Source: Haliscomenobacter sp040403615
Lineage (GTDB): Bacteria; Bacteroidota; Bacteroidia; Chitinophagales; Saprospiraceae
Length of the DNA stretch: 64,000 bases
Direction of reading: 5' to 3'
Assembly: GCF_040403615.1 (NCBI RefSeq)
Contig: NZ_JBBAKG010000015.1
Location: 23,970-87,969, forward strand
The stretch's first letter is position 1. Each line of letters begins with the position of its first letter. Under the pieces are notes generated by a model. The model was not told the origin of the DNA. It was given only the letters and a program-made list of their open reading frames with translations, and did not search any database. This document shows, in pieces, positions 34,889-44,700 of this stretch. A program made the position numbers and the translations under genes.

Positions 34889-36070
34889 ATGAGCAAGACA
34901 AAACATCTCACCCGCCGCAAGTTTATAGAGAAAACAGCGGTCTTGGGCGCAGCTACAGTAATTGGGCCTGCCCTACTTCATGGAACACCCACAACCGAAC
35001 CCGCTAAAAAAATCCGCGTCAGCATCATTGGTTGCGGCAGCGTGTCCACCCAATACTTGCCACACATTTCCAAATCGCCCCATGTAGAACTGGTCAGTAC
35101 CTGTGACATCATACCCGAAAGGGCACAAAAAGCTGCGGAAAAGTATGGCATCAAAAACTGGTATCCACACATCGATCAACTTTTGGCCGGTGAGCCATTC
35201 GATTTGATGCTCAACTTGACGAATATGCAGGAGCATGGCCGACTCAACAGGCAAGCCTTGCTGGCTGGTCGCAATGTGTGGAGTGAAAAACCCATGGCCA
35301 ATACCTACGCCGAAGGTAAAGAATTGCTCGATTTGGCGATCTCCAAAGGATTGCGCCTTTGGGGTGCTCCAGCGGTAGTCAACAGCCCGCAGTTTGCCTT
35401 TATGGCGCAGCAAATCCAGGCCGGTAAATTGGGTAGAATTGCAGCAGCTCACGCTCATTACGGCCATTTAGGGCCTACCTGGTCGGCATTTTTTTATGAA
35501 AAAGGGGGAGGTAGCTTGCCAGATTTGGGGGTGTACAACCTGGCTACCCTCACGGGTTTGCTTGGGCCGGCCAAATCCATTACAGCCATGACGAGCATCG
35601 TCACTCCTACCCGCAAAACGGACAACAAAGGAGAAATCACCGTAGAAGCGGAAGACAACGCCATCGTACTCATGGATCACGGCAAAGGCATAATTTCCAG
35701 CGTACAGTGTGGCTTCAACTATTTTGATCCCTATGGCCACGAAGGCAAAGGGCAAGAAAAACCCACCATCTCGATCTGGGGTAGCCATGGCAATATGAAC
35801 TTGATTGGTTACGATTGGGCTCCTTTTGGCGTAGATATGGCCACATCAGAAAATGAAAACACGGTTCGACATGTACCAGATCCAGGCAACTACGTTTGGC
35901 AAATGGGCGCAACCGTTATTTCAGAATTTATGGCCGGAGCCAGCGGAGAACCTCGTATTCAGGCCGAGCATGCATTGCATGTTCTGGAAATTATCGAGGC
36001 GGCTAGAAAAGCAGCTAAAACGGGAAAGAGAGTGAAGTTGATTTCAACTTTCAAATATCCAATTGTGTAA
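34889..36070 (+). CDS. Tat-exported Gfo/Idh/MocA-family oxidoreductase
   Basis: 393 residues from ATG 34889, chosen because it begins a Tat signal (LTRRKFIEKTAVLGAATVIG); the frame is open back to 34754 but that would overlap the divergent transporter. The Rossmann motif is IRVSIIGCGSVSTQYL at about residue 50, and the EKPMA motif of the family is EKPMANTYAEGKELLDLA near 135. A C-terminal alpha/beta substrate domain follows. Such exported members carry tightly bound NAD(P) and act on sugars or glycosides in the periplasm. Ends 52 bp from a convergent lipoprotein gene. Confidence 0.88.
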   Translation: MSKTKHLTRRKFIEKTAVLGAATVIGPALLHGTPTTEPAKKIRVSIIGCGSVSTQYLPHISKSPHVELVSTCDIIPERAQKAAEKYGIKNWYPHIDQLLAGEPFDLMLNLTNMQEHGRLNRQALLAGRNVWSEKPMANTYAEGKELLDLAISKGLRLWGAPAVVNSPQFAFMAQQIQAGKLGRIAAAHAHYGHLGPTWSAFFYEKGGGSLPDLGVYNLATLTGLLGPAKSITAMTSIVTPTRKTDNKGEITVEAEDNAIVLMDHGKGIISSVQCGFNYFDPYGHEGKGQEKPTISIWGSHGNMNLIGYDWAPFGVDMATSENENTVRHVPDPGNYVWQMGATVISEFMAGASGEPRIQAEHALHVLEIIEAARKAAKTGKRVKLISTFKYPIV

Positions 36071-36085
36071 AAGGGAAATATTGGG

Positions 36086-36117
36086 TGCCGTCCACATTTA
36101 TCTAGATGTGGACGGCA
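36086..36117. terminator. Hairpin between convergent genes
   Basis: tgccgtccacat (36086-36097) pairs perfectly with atgtggacggca (36106-36117) around an 8-nt loop. It lies between the Gfo/Idh/MocA stop and the lipoprotein stop. A strong stem but without a downstream T-run in either direction, so a terminator call is tentative. Confidence 0.6.
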
Positions 36118-36122
36118 AAAAA

Positions 36123-36542
36123 CTAATTGGCCGGCACCAAAATCCGGGTAAATTGAGGACCAGGAGCCGATACGGGTTCTAGAAAAATGGTATCTCTGGC
36201 AATTCTTTGTATACGAGACACTTGAGTACCTTCCTGCAATTGCATGACCAATTCTTGTCCATTCTTTTGGACACTCCAATTTCCTTTTTGCAGGGTGTCA
36301 TCCAATTGAAATACGGCAGAACCATCGTCGAATAGGTCAATTTTGGCCATTCCCAACGCCTGCATCATGCTTTCCATATAGTTGCGTTGGCCAGCGTCGG
36401 TTTGACGTTTAAAGTTTTCCTTTTTCATCGAGTCCAGGTCATAACGCCAACTGCCAACCAATTCTTCCTTGATTTTTTGTTCTTTAAGGCAAGAACTTAG
36501 GAGGAGAGAAAGAATCAAAATAGTACTGAGATTACGGGACAT
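36123..36542 (-). CDS. Small lipoprotein, lipocalin-like
   Basis: 139 residues. The N-terminus LSTILILSLLLSSCLKEQ is a lipoprotein signal with Cys as the anchor. The remainder (LVGSWRYDLDSMK, IDLFDDGSAVFQL, GNWSVQKNGQELVMQLQEG) resembles small beta-barrel lipocalin-like proteins of Bacteroidota. No ligand can be inferred. It is convergent with the oxidoreductase gene and lies behind the AraC-family regulator on the same strand. Confidence 0.72.
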   Translation of the reverse strand: MSRNLSTILILSLLLSSCLKEQKIKEELVGSWRYDLDSMKKENFKRQTDAGQRNYMESMMQALGMAKIDLFDDGSAVFQLDDTLQKGNWSVQKNGQELVMQLQEGTQVSRIQRIARDTIFLEPVSAPGPQFTRILVPAN

Positions 36543-36598
36543 AATAGTTTTTTTGGGTAAGAAAATGAGGGAACACAGCCATCTGTAAAGCGATATAT

Positions 36599-37462
36599 CT
36601 ACTCTACAATCTGGCGCAGGTTTTGGCGAAAAGCCCGAGGGCTTGTACCAACAACCAAACGAAACTGTTTGTTGAAGTGCGACAAGTTGTTGAATCCACT
36701 GTCGTAACTCACGGCGGCAATACTCAGGTGTTCATTCGAGAGGAGCTGGCAGGCATGTGCTACCCGCACCTCGTTTACAAAATGGGTAAATGTTTTTCCT
36801 GTCAGGCGCTTGAAATAGCGGCAAAAAGCAGGAACGGTCATATTTACTCGACGGGAAACTTCGTCCAAAGTCACTTCTTGTTGAAACTGTGCTTCGACGT
36901 ATTCGTATACTTCCTGGATTCTTTCCAGGTGTTGGGCTTGAACTTCGAAAGCAAATCCATCAGCGTTGAGCGAACTAAAATCTTCGGTTTGACTCAGTAC
37001 CCTCAATACTTTCAATAGCTCTAATAGGCGATCGAAAGGCTCCATATGGGCCATTGCCAGCAATTGTTCTCCTGCCCATTCCCGGGTTTGGCCATGAAAA
37101 ATGATTCCCTTGCGGGAGCGCTCGAACAAATGGTGTACTTCGCGCAATTCGGGTGCTTTCAGGAACTCCTTGCCCAGAAAATCTTCTTTCATTTGCACCA
37201 CAATTTCAACCTGATCCTTAAAGTGGCCTTCAGTAAAACCCAGGTGAGGTAAATTTGGGCCCAAAAAAATCAGGTCGCCATCTTCATAATAAGAGATGTG
37301 GTTGCCGATATGGCGCTTGCCTTTGCCTTTGGAGATGTAAACGATTTCGTACTCCGGGTGAAAATGCCAGAAAGGCTTGTAAACTGGATCAAGATCAGTA
37401 AATTCCCGAATGGTAAAGGAACTTCCAAAAACTGGATCAATTTTTTCTAACAGTGGTTTCAT
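36599..37462 (-). CDS. AraC-family transcriptional regulator with cupin sensor
   Basis: 287 residues. The N-terminal half is a cupin-like sensory domain (PFWHFHPEYEIVYISKGKGK, ISYYEDGDLIFLGPNLPH). The C-terminal 100 residues are the double helix-turn-helix of AraC proteins, with VTLDEVSRRVNMTVPAFCRYFKR and the conserved SIAAVSYDSGFNNLSHFNKQ. It probably senses a sugar or metabolite and activates transcription. Neighbours include the divergent FAD oxidoreductase gene 244 bp away, but no direct target is shown. Confidence 0.9.
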   Translation of the reverse strand: MKPLLEKIDPVFGSSFTIREFTDLDPVYKPFWHFHPEYEIVYISKGKGKRHIGNHISYYEDGDLIFLGPNLPHLGFTEGHFKDQVEIVVQMKEDFLGKEFLKAPELREVHHLFERSRKGIIFHGQTREWAGEQLLAMAHMEPFDRLLELLKVLRVLSQTEDFSSLNADGFAFEVQAQHLERIQEVYEYVEAQFQQEVTLDEVSRRVNMTVPAFCRYFKRLTGKTFTHFVNEVRVAHACQLLSNEHLSIAAVSYDSGFNNLSHFNKQFRLVVGTSPRAFRQNLRQIVE

Positions 37463-37652
37463 ACTCGATTGATCGACTGAGACTAATTTAACTCATTTAA
37501 GACGAAAATATTGTCAAAAGGTCAAATTTGCATCGAAAAACAATCGGCAAGTTGCCAAAAAATAAGCTACAAAATGTCGTACTCGTGTAAAATTTAACGC
37601 TAAATTAGCTTAGATTTAAAATGAAAAGTAATCTACACGTAACAAAGTCAGC

Positions 37653-37660
37653 TACTTTTG
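37653..37660 (+). promoter_or_regulatory. -7 box TACTTTTG upstream of the FAD oxidoreductase
   Basis: TACTTTTG matches TAnnTTTG, 46 bp before the start. The -33 element is not obvious. Confidence 0.45.
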
Positions 37661-37706
37661 CCCCGAATTTACTATAAGGCAAAAAAATTAACTTTAATTT
37701 AATCGC

Positions 37707-38870
37707 ATGGTCAAGCAAGCAGACTTATTGGTAGTAGGTGCAGGTATACTCGGAACTGGCCACGCCTTGCATGCACTAATGAAGGGCTATTCGGTGATTT
37801 TGACCGAACAAGACAATGCCCCTCAGGAAGCAACCGTGCGAAACTTTGGTCAAGCAGTATCTTCTGGTTTGACCGCCGGAAAATGGCAACAATATGGCCT
37901 GGATAGCCTGCAATTGTACAAGAATATACAGGCCGTGTTTGACTTGGGTATTCGCAACAATGGTTCCTATTACATTGCCTCCAATGCAGATGAATTACAG
38001 CTGATTGAAGAGTTGTATGCCATCAACCAACAGAATGGTTATGAATGCCACCTGCTCAGTAAAGCCGATTGCTTGCAGCGTTTTGCGCCCCTGCGCGAAG
38101 ATTACTGCCTGGCTGCCTTATACTTTCCATTGGAAGTGAGCATCGAACCCCGGATAATGATTCATCGATTGCTGGCTTACTTACAACTAAAATATCCCGA
38201 TACTTTTACCTATTTGCCCAATACTCCCATTATCGGTTGCTCTTCAGCCAATGGAAAGGCCATTGCTGAATCCACCAAAGGGGAGCAATTCCAGGCCAAT
38301 AAAATCATCATTTGCTCAGGTCGCGAATTTCGGATGCTCTATCCTGAAATTTACCGCAACAGCGATCTGGTTGTTTCCAAATTGCAAATGATGCAAACCT
38401 TCCCCATGCCAGAGGTAAGTTTACCTGGCAATATCCTGACAGGTTTGTCGATCCGTCGTTACGAAAGTTTTGAGCAATGCCCCAGTTGGTCGTCCAAAGA
38501 CAATAGCGTATACGATCAAAAATTGTTTGATAATGGAATCCACATTCTTTTCAAACAGGCCATTGATGGTTCGATCATTATTGGTGATTCACACGAATAC
38601 GCACCAGCTGCCGAGATCGATCGTTTGGGATTTGATGTAAATCATGAAATCAATGATTTGATCCTCGAGGAAGCAAAGCGGATTATAAACCTGCCCGATT
38701 GGCGCATTCAAAGATCCTGGAACGGCTATTATGCTCAAGTAAAAAATGGTGACTTGTTTCACCACCACATAGACGAAAACATTCAAATAGTCACTGGAAT
38801 TGGTGGCAAAGGCATGACCTCTGGATTGGGGTTGGCTGGAGCTAACATCAAACAAACATTCGCATTATGA
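37707..38870 (+). CDS. FAD-dependent oxidoreductase, phosphonate-associated type
   Basis: 387 residues. DAO-type FAD binding: LLVVGAGILGTGHALHAL at residue 6, with the C-terminal GIGGKGMTSGLGLAGANI closing the FAD site. It belongs, by length and its partner, to the FAD enzymes that recur beside phosphonatase-like hydrolases; from memory, relatives oxidatively deaminate 2-aminoethylphosphonate or its N-methyl form to phosphonoacetaldehyde. The stop overlaps the start of the HAD gene (ATGA at 38867-38870), showing translational coupling. Phosphonate substrate is inferred. Confidence 0.84.
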   Translation: MVKQADLLVVGAGILGTGHALHALMKGYSVILTEQDNAPQEATVRNFGQAVSSGLTAGKWQQYGLDSLQLYKNIQAVFDLGIRNNGSYYIASNADELQLIEELYAINQQNGYECHLLSKADCLQRFAPLREDYCLAALYFPLEVSIEPRIMIHRLLAYLQLKYPDTFTYLPNTPIIGCSSANGKAIAESTKGEQFQANKIIICSGREFRMLYPEIYRNSDLVVSKLQMMQTFPMPEVSLPGNILTGLSIRRYESFEQCPSWSSKDNSVYDQKLFDNGIHILFKQAIDGSIIIGDSHEYAPAAEIDRLGFDVNHEINDLILEEAKRIINLPDWRIQRSWNGYYAQVKNGDLFHHHIDENIQIVTGIGGKGMTSGLGLAGANIKQTFAL

Positions 38871-39601
38871 TCAACCCGATTGAATTGGTTGCCTTTGACA
38901 TGGCTGGCACTACTGTTCGTGACGAACATGAAGTAGAAACTTGCTTCCGAGAGGCTGCTTTACGAACTGGCTTGGAAATGACCGAAGAGGAAATCCTGGC
39001 AGTGCAAGGCTGGGGCAAACGTTTTGTATTTGAAACCTACTGGGAACGTCAATTGGGAGAGCGAAATGACATTTGGCAGCATAATGTAGACCGTTCATTT
39101 AATGCCTTTACTGAAGTTTTGGAAAACCACTACCTTACTCAACCAATAGTGCCAACTGAAGGTGCATTGGAGGTATTCGCTTTTCTTCGAGAAAATGGTG
39201 TCAAAATCGCATTGACCACCGGTTTCTACCGCAAAGTCAGCGATATCATCCTCGACAGATTGGGTTGGTTGGACGGATTAGATGACCAATACCTAAATAC
39301 CAGCGGAAATGCCCTGATCGATTGTTCGATCAGCAGCGACCAGGTTGCTTTTGGAAGACCTGCTCCCGATATGATCTTTAAGGCTATGTCGATGCTGAAT
39401 GTTTCTTCTGCAACTAGCGTCATTGCGGTTGGAGATACCCCTTCTGACATACAGGCCGGCAAAAACGCTGAGGTTGCCCATAGTTTGTGCGTGGCAAATG
39501 GCACCCATCCATTGGAACTGTTGCTTCCTCATCAACCTGACGGTGTATTGTTGAATTTAAAAGAATTGATCCCTTTCTTTAAGGATTTTATGTATAAATG
39601 A
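38867..39601 (+). CDS. Phosphonatase-like HAD hydrolase
   Basis: 244 residues. HAD motif I is VAFDMAGTTVRDEH, with the AGTT pattern of phosphonoacetaldehyde hydrolase. Motif II is ALTTGFYRK, and motifs III/IV are in FGRPAPDMIFKAM and VIAVGDTPSDIQAGKNA. A Lys in AVQGWGKRFVF sits where PhnX-type enzymes have their Schiff-base Lys, though I could not align it rigorously. It would release phosphate or cleave the C-P bond of phosphonoacetaldehyde produced by the preceding FAD enzyme. Confidence 0.86.
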   Translation: MINPIELVAFDMAGTTVRDEHEVETCFREAALRTGLEMTEEEILAVQGWGKRFVFETYWERQLGERNDIWQHNVDRSFNAFTEVLENHYLTQPIVPTEGALEVFAFLRENGVKIALTTGFYRKVSDIILDRLGWLDGLDDQYLNTSGNALIDCSISSDQVAFGRPAPDMIFKAMSMLNVSSATSVIAVGDTPSDIQAGKNAEVAHSLCVANGTHPLELLLPHQPDGVLLNLKELIPFFKDFMYK

Positions 39602-39751
39602 AAAAAAAATCTGCCGATCCTTATACAAGTTTAGATAAAACATTTACATTTGCTTAACGGAATTTGCAAAAAGTTGCATCTGGTGAAAAAAAAATACCTT
39701 TTCATCCTAGTATTTGAAAAGTATTTTTAACTTTGACTGTTGAAAATTAAC

Positions 39752-39782
39752 TTGCATCTGAATTAAAGTATTCTTAACTTTG
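39752..39782 (+). promoter_or_regulatory. Bacteroidota promoter TTG-N20-TAACTTTG
   Basis: TTG at 39752-39754 and TAACTTTG at 39775-39782 match the -33 and -7 consensus with 20 bp between them. Transcription should begin near 39789, at the start of the structured region. A second TAACTTTG lies at 39728-39735. Confidence 0.68.
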
Positions 39783-39788
39783 CAGAAC

Positions 39789-39938
39789 AGTGCATTTACC
39801 AATTGATCATTCTCTTCGGAGCGAAATCACCAACAATACACTTTGTTAGTGATTTCGAGTATCTCGATAAAGAGCATTAACTGGGGTTTAGTTTTACTTA
39901 GGGCCGGGAATCTCAATGATTTTCCGGTCTTTTTTTTG
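39789..39938 (+). ncRNA. Candidate structured small RNA, about 150 nt, with 6S-like rod
   Basis: No good open frame. A rod can be drawn: ccaattgat 39799-39807 with attaactgg 39876-39884 (one mismatch); ctctt 39812-39816 with aagag 39870-39874; gaaatcac 39823-39830 with gtgatttc 39849-39856, extended by aacaa/ttgtt. Between the lower and upper stems is an internal bubble (39817-39822 opposite 39857-39869), and the 3' side of the bubble can form a GAG-UAU-CUC mini-hairpin, as in 6S RNA. It ends at the terminator 39902-39938. It could instead be a leader of the 5'-nucleotidase gene. Confidence 0.5.
39902..39938 (+). terminator. Rho-independent terminator of the candidate small RNA
   Basis: ggccgggaatc pairs with gattttccggtc (one G-T and a one-base bulge) and is followed by a run of eight T. 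Directional for the plus strand. Confidence 0.78.
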
Positions 39939-40058
39939 CCCATATAATAACAATTTATTTTCGTGTTCTAGTTTCAGCTTTTCCTATTTTCTCTTCAACA
40001 TTCTTCCAAAGCTTTTCTAAGATTTATCTTTACCCAAAATATCTCTATAAAAAGATTA

Positions 40059-41591
40059 TTGCCAGTTGGGCTCATTTTGATTTTGAGCCTGATGTGGGGT
40101 TGCGCAGTAAAAGCACCTCAAAGAGTTGTTCCACAACCCATTGATTTCATTTTGCTTCAACTCAATGATGTATACGAAATTGCACCGCTCGAAGGCGGAA
40201 ATGCAGGTGGACTTGCCAGAGTTGCCAGCATACGCAAAGAGTTGCTCCGCGAAAACCCCAATGTAGTCACAATCATTGCCGGGGATTTCCTTTCCCCCAG
40301 TTTAACTGCCAATTTAAGTTTGGAGAATGGCGAAAAAATTGCGGGACTACAAATGATCGAAACCCTCAATGCCATGGGGTTGGATTACGCAACTTTTGGC
40401 AATCATGAGTTTGATTTGCGCGATTCGGCGCTGCTGCAAAAAAGAATCAATCAATGCAATTTTCGATTTGTAACGGCCAATGTGCGCCGGGTTTATACCG
40501 GAGGCGCAGTTGCACCATTTCAGCAATTGGTCAAGGGGAAAATACAAACGGTACCTGACTTTATTAGCCATACTTTTAAAAATAACGCGGGTGATTCGAT
40601 GAAATTGGCGTTGACTGGCGTGCTCTTGCCCTTTACCAAGCGGCCTTATGTTAGCTACCTTCCGCTGGAAGAAAACTTCCGCAGGGTAGTTGGCCAAGCC
40701 AAAACCCAAAGCGACATAGTGATGGCTATAACCCACATCAGTGCCGCCGACGACCGCGCGCTAGCAGCCGCTGTACCAGGGGTGCCGCTGTTCATGGGTG
40801 GACACGATCACAACCATCAGGATCATTACGTAGAAAACACCATCATCACCAAAGCCGACGCCAATGCCAAAACGGTATACATTCACCGCTGTCGCTTTGA
40901 TCCACAGTCAAAATTATTGAGTATACGTTCCTCATTGAAATACATCAACGCAACCATACCTGAAGAGTCCACCACCAAAGCGGTAGTGGACAAGTGGGTT
41001 TCCAAAGTAGACCAAACCTTGCGCAACAATGGCTACCAACCGGAACAAAAAGTTGCCAACTTGCGCGAAACCCTCCAATGCAAAGAGAGCGACATTCGCG
41101 CCCGTCAAACCAATTTTGGCGCCATCACTGTCAAATCCATGGAATACGTGATGCCGGGTGCAGACGCTTATTTGATCAACTCTGGCTCGATGCGCCTGGA
41201 TGATGATATCGCTGGCACCATGACGGTATATGATGTGGTGCGTTCTTTTCCTTTTGGCGGCGGTTTTGCCCGTCAGGAATTGCCGGGCGCTGAACTGAAA
41301 AACTTGCTGAACGCTGGTCTGGAAAAAAACCGGGGCGAAGGTGGCTACTTGCAAGCAGGGAACATCAGCAAAGTTGGAGATACCTGGATGGTAAAAGGAA
41401 AAGCCATCGATGACAAGCAGCTTTACAAAATTGTCATCTCTTCATTTGTAGCGAGTGGTAGTGAAGCCAATCTTAATTTTATGTCAAAATACCCGGCGGA
41501 TGAACCAAAAATGGTCACAACGCCCAAAGGAAAACAGATCAAAAACGATGTGCGCGACGTGGTAATCGAATACATGTCTTCCGCGTACTGA
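40059..41591 (+). CDS. 5'-nucleotidase/UshA-family lipoprotein
   Basis: The first usable start is a TTG at 40059; there is no in-frame ATG before the lipobox. Codons just upstream (ISIKRLLPV) would give a better positively charged signal, so initiation at a rarer codon is possible. LILILSLMWGC is a lipoprotein signal. The metallophosphatase domain has LQLNDVYEI (Tyr in place of the usual His), IIAGDFLSPS, FGNHEFDLR, AITHISAADD and GGHDHNH. The C-terminal nucleotidase domain includes NFGAITVKSMEYVM and INSGSMRLDD. It hydrolyses nucleotides or related phosphate esters in the periplasm. Confidence 0.87.
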   Translation: MPVGLILILSLMWGCAVKAPQRVVPQPIDFILLQLNDVYEIAPLEGGNAGGLARVASIRKELLRENPNVVTIIAGDFLSPSLTANLSLENGEKIAGLQMIETLNAMGLDYATFGNHEFDLRDSALLQKRINQCNFRFVTANVRRVYTGGAVAPFQQLVKGKIQTVPDFISHTFKNNAGDSMKLALTGVLLPFTKRPYVSYLPLEENFRRVVGQAKTQSDIVMAITHISAADDRALAAAVPGVPLFMGGHDHNHQDHYVENTIITKADANAKTVYIHRCRFDPQSKLLSIRSSLKYINATIPEESTTKAVVDKWVSKVDQTLRNNGYQPEQKVANLRETLQCKESDIRARQTNFGAITVKSMEYVMPGADAYLINSGSMRLDDDIAGTMTVYDVVRSFPFGGGFARQELPGAELKNLLNAGLEKNRGEGGYLQAGNISKVGDTWMVKGKAIDDKQLYKIVISSFVASGSEANLNFMSKYPADEPKMVTTPKGKQIKNDVRDVVIEYMSSAY

Positions 41592-41717
41592 CATACAATT
41601 TCCAAAAACCCAAATTTGGGGTGGTCAAAACCATGCAAAAGTGCCTTGATTTGCGTCTCGGCAAGCTGCATTTTTACACCAGAAATGGAAATTGTTATAA
41701 AGGTAAAGCAATCTTTT

Positions 41718-41748
41718 GACCCGGCCCGCACGCAGGCCGGGTCTTTTT
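41718..41748 (+). terminator. Rho-independent terminator after the nucleotidase gene
   Basis: gacccggcc (41718-41726) pairs perfectly with ggccgggtc (41735-41743) around an 8-nt loop and is followed by TTTTT. It lies 127 bp after the nucleotidase stop and just before the convergent gene end. Confidence 0.88.
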
Positions 41749-41775
41749 GTATCTACTAGACTTGCTGTAACGAGT

Positions 41776-44700
41776 CTACTCAACCAAAGCTGGAATGTTC
41801 TGATTTTTGAACTCCAGATTGTAGGCTTGAATCTCTTTACGCAATGCTTGCAGGGCTTGTTGGTGTCTGGTCCACTCGGCAGTCAAATCTGCATGCCGCT
41901 CCCGGTTGCCCTGAGTAATGCGCGGATCGTGCGCATCTACCCTGCCGCGTACAGTGAACAATTCTGCACTGAGTTTGCTCGGCCAGTTGATCACGTCCTG
42001 ACCATTCTTGGTACGGGGTTCAACCAATAAGCTTTCAAAATCATTGATTTTTTTGACCAAATCCTGGCCTTTTTTCAACAAGTCTACCGTCGCTTTATTG
42101 TCTTTGAGTACCTCGTTGTAGGCATCCAATTGCTTGCGGATTTTGCGCACTTGCACCACAGTACGGTGGATTTCATTGATTTGATCTCCCAAAGTTTGCA
42201 ACATGGCTTGCTGCGCTTGCCAATCGGTAGCACTGACATTGATGCGCGAATCAGGAAGTACATCTACCATTTGTTCTGAAACTTGTCCGCGGTGAGTCAG
42301 GCGAATTTTATACTGGCCTGGTGCCACGCGGTAACCCCGGTAATCTCCATAAATGAATACACCAGGTACATCCACCAAACCATCGGTCCTGAAATCCCAG
42401 GCAAAACGGTTGACACCAGCTTCGGCGGGCAAAACCGGTTCAGGACTCGGCCCTCCAGGGTAGGGTTTGAAGCTCTCGTCTTTTTTGTTGCTGAGTTTGC
42501 GGATCACTTTTCCGGCAGCATCTAACACTTCGATGCGCAAGAGGTTGGTATCGGCTTTTTCTTTCAAATAGTAATCAAAAATGACTCCTTCAGCAGGGTT
42601 CATGCCTATTCCAGCAGGTGCGTCATCTGACAGGTAAGCAGATCCTCCGCTGAATCGGCGACTGGCTTGCGGCTTGAACAATTGGGCAACGGCTGTACCT
42701 ACTGCACCCTTGGCTTGCTGCAATGCACCAAGGTCATCCAGTATCCAAAAGGCGCGACCAGCGGTAGCCGCAACCAAATCATTGTTGCGGATTTGTAGGT
42801 CGGTTACAGGTACGATGGGCAGATTCAATTGCAAGCGGTTCCACTGCGCACCGCCATCGGTAGAGATATAAAAACCACGCTCTGCTCCGGCATACAGTAA
42901 ACCCTTTACCATTTTGTCCTCCCGAATGACTTTGATGAAATCATCATTGTCGATGCCGTTGGCAATTTTCGTCCAGGTTTTGCCGTAGTCGGTGGTTTTG
43001 TAGGTATACGAAGCAAAATCGTTGAACTTGTAGCGGGTAGCACTAATGTATGCCGTACCCCGATCGTGCGGCGACACTTCAATGGACTGGATCATGCATT
43101 CCTGAAGGTCTTTGGGCGTAATGTTGTTCCAGTTGCGGCCATCATCCTGGGTCAGGTACACCAATCCGCAATCAGAACCCGTGTAGATCACGCCTTTTTC
43201 CAGGCTTGACTCGATCAGGTAATAAATGGTGTTGTAGTTTTCACCACCGGCACCTTCGTTGGTCATGGGGCCACCGCCAATATCTTGCTTGGTGGTATCG
43301 TTGCGGGTGAGGTCGGGGCTGATTTTTTCCCAGGTCAAACCTGCATCGCGGGTGCGGAAGACGACGTTGCCCGTATGGTAAATGACCTTCGCATCATGAG
43401 GAGAGCTCACGATGGGCGCATTCCAGTTGAAACGGTATTTCATGCGCTTGGGAGGGTTGGCCAAGTTGAGTGCGGAGTAGGCCATTACGTCTTTGCTTTC
43501 GCGGGTACGGGTATTTAGCGCCTCAATGATGCCTTGATAGCAACCGCCCAAAAGCAGTTCAGGGTTGTTGGGGTCAAAAGCGATGTAGGCACTTTCGCAA
43601 CCCGGGCCTTCAAACCAATCGTTTACGGTGATGCCATTGCTATTGGTGCGGCTGGATATCACCACCGAAGTATTGTCTTGTTGGCCGCCGTATACCCGAT
43701 AAGGAAAAAGATTATCGGTATTGACGCGGTAAAACTGAGCCGTGGGCTGATTGCCCTGGGTAGACCAACTGCGGCCAGCGTTGAAAGTAACCTCTCCTCC
43801 CCCATCGTCGCCGAGGATGATGTTTTGATTGTTGTTGGGGTTGATCCAAAGGTCGTGTGTATCGCCGTGGCCAACCCGGATGGTGCTGAAGGTGCGGCCT
43901 CCATCGATCGAACGGGTCATGGGAGCATTAAGCACGTAAACCACATCGGCATTTACCGGATCGGCAAACACTTCCATGTAGTACCAAGAGCGGGAGTTGA
44001 TGTTTTGGTCGGAACTGAGCAAAGTCCAGGATTCGCCTCCGTTGTCGGAGCGGTACAAACCCGCTTTGGTTTTTTCGGCTTCTACGATGGCAAAGACGCG
44101 ATTGGGGTTGACAGGTGATACTGAAACGCCAATTTTTCCCAATTCTTTGGGCAGGCCTTCGTTGATTTTTTTCCAGGTTTCGCCACCATCGGTTGATTTC
44201 CAAATCATTGAACCAGGTCCACCGCTTTCTACTTTCCAGGGGGTACGGCGGTGTTGCCAGGTAGCCGCGTACAAGATGCGCGGGTTGGAGTGATCCATAC
44301 TCAGGCTGGAGGCGCCAGAATTTTCGTCTACGAAGAGTACTTTTTTCCAGGTTACCCCACCATCGGTAGACTTGTAAACGCCACGGTCTTCGCTTGGGCC
44401 GTGCAGCGCGCCTTGTGCAGCAACATACACCAGGTCAGGATTATTGGGGTGAACCACTACGTCTGAAATGTGCCGGGTTTTTTCCAAACCAATGTTTTTC
44501 CAGGTTTTTCCCGCATCGATGGATTTGTATACCCCGTCACCGTAAGTGGTCATTACGCCCCGTACGGCGTGTTCACCTGTGCCAACATAAATCACATTAG
44601 GGTCAGATTCCGCGACAGAGATGTCACCAATGGTAGTGGATTTGAATTGGCCATCGGAAATGTTGCGCCAATTGAGGCCTGCGTCTTCGGTTTTCCACAG

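Larger units (their letters stand above)
39602..40058. other. Only intergenic gap over 300 bp
   Basis: The stretch 39602-39750 is AT-rich with no open frame or repeat that I can see. 39752-39938 holds the promoter, candidate small RNA and terminator described separately. 39941-40058 is a T-rich leader of the 5'-nucleotidase gene without a clear Shine-Dalgarno sequence. Confidence 0.7.

Noticed and set aside
39602..39750. tRNA or riboswitch before the small RNA
   Set aside because: No cloverleaf, T-loop or known riboswitch pattern seen; only AT-rich spacer.
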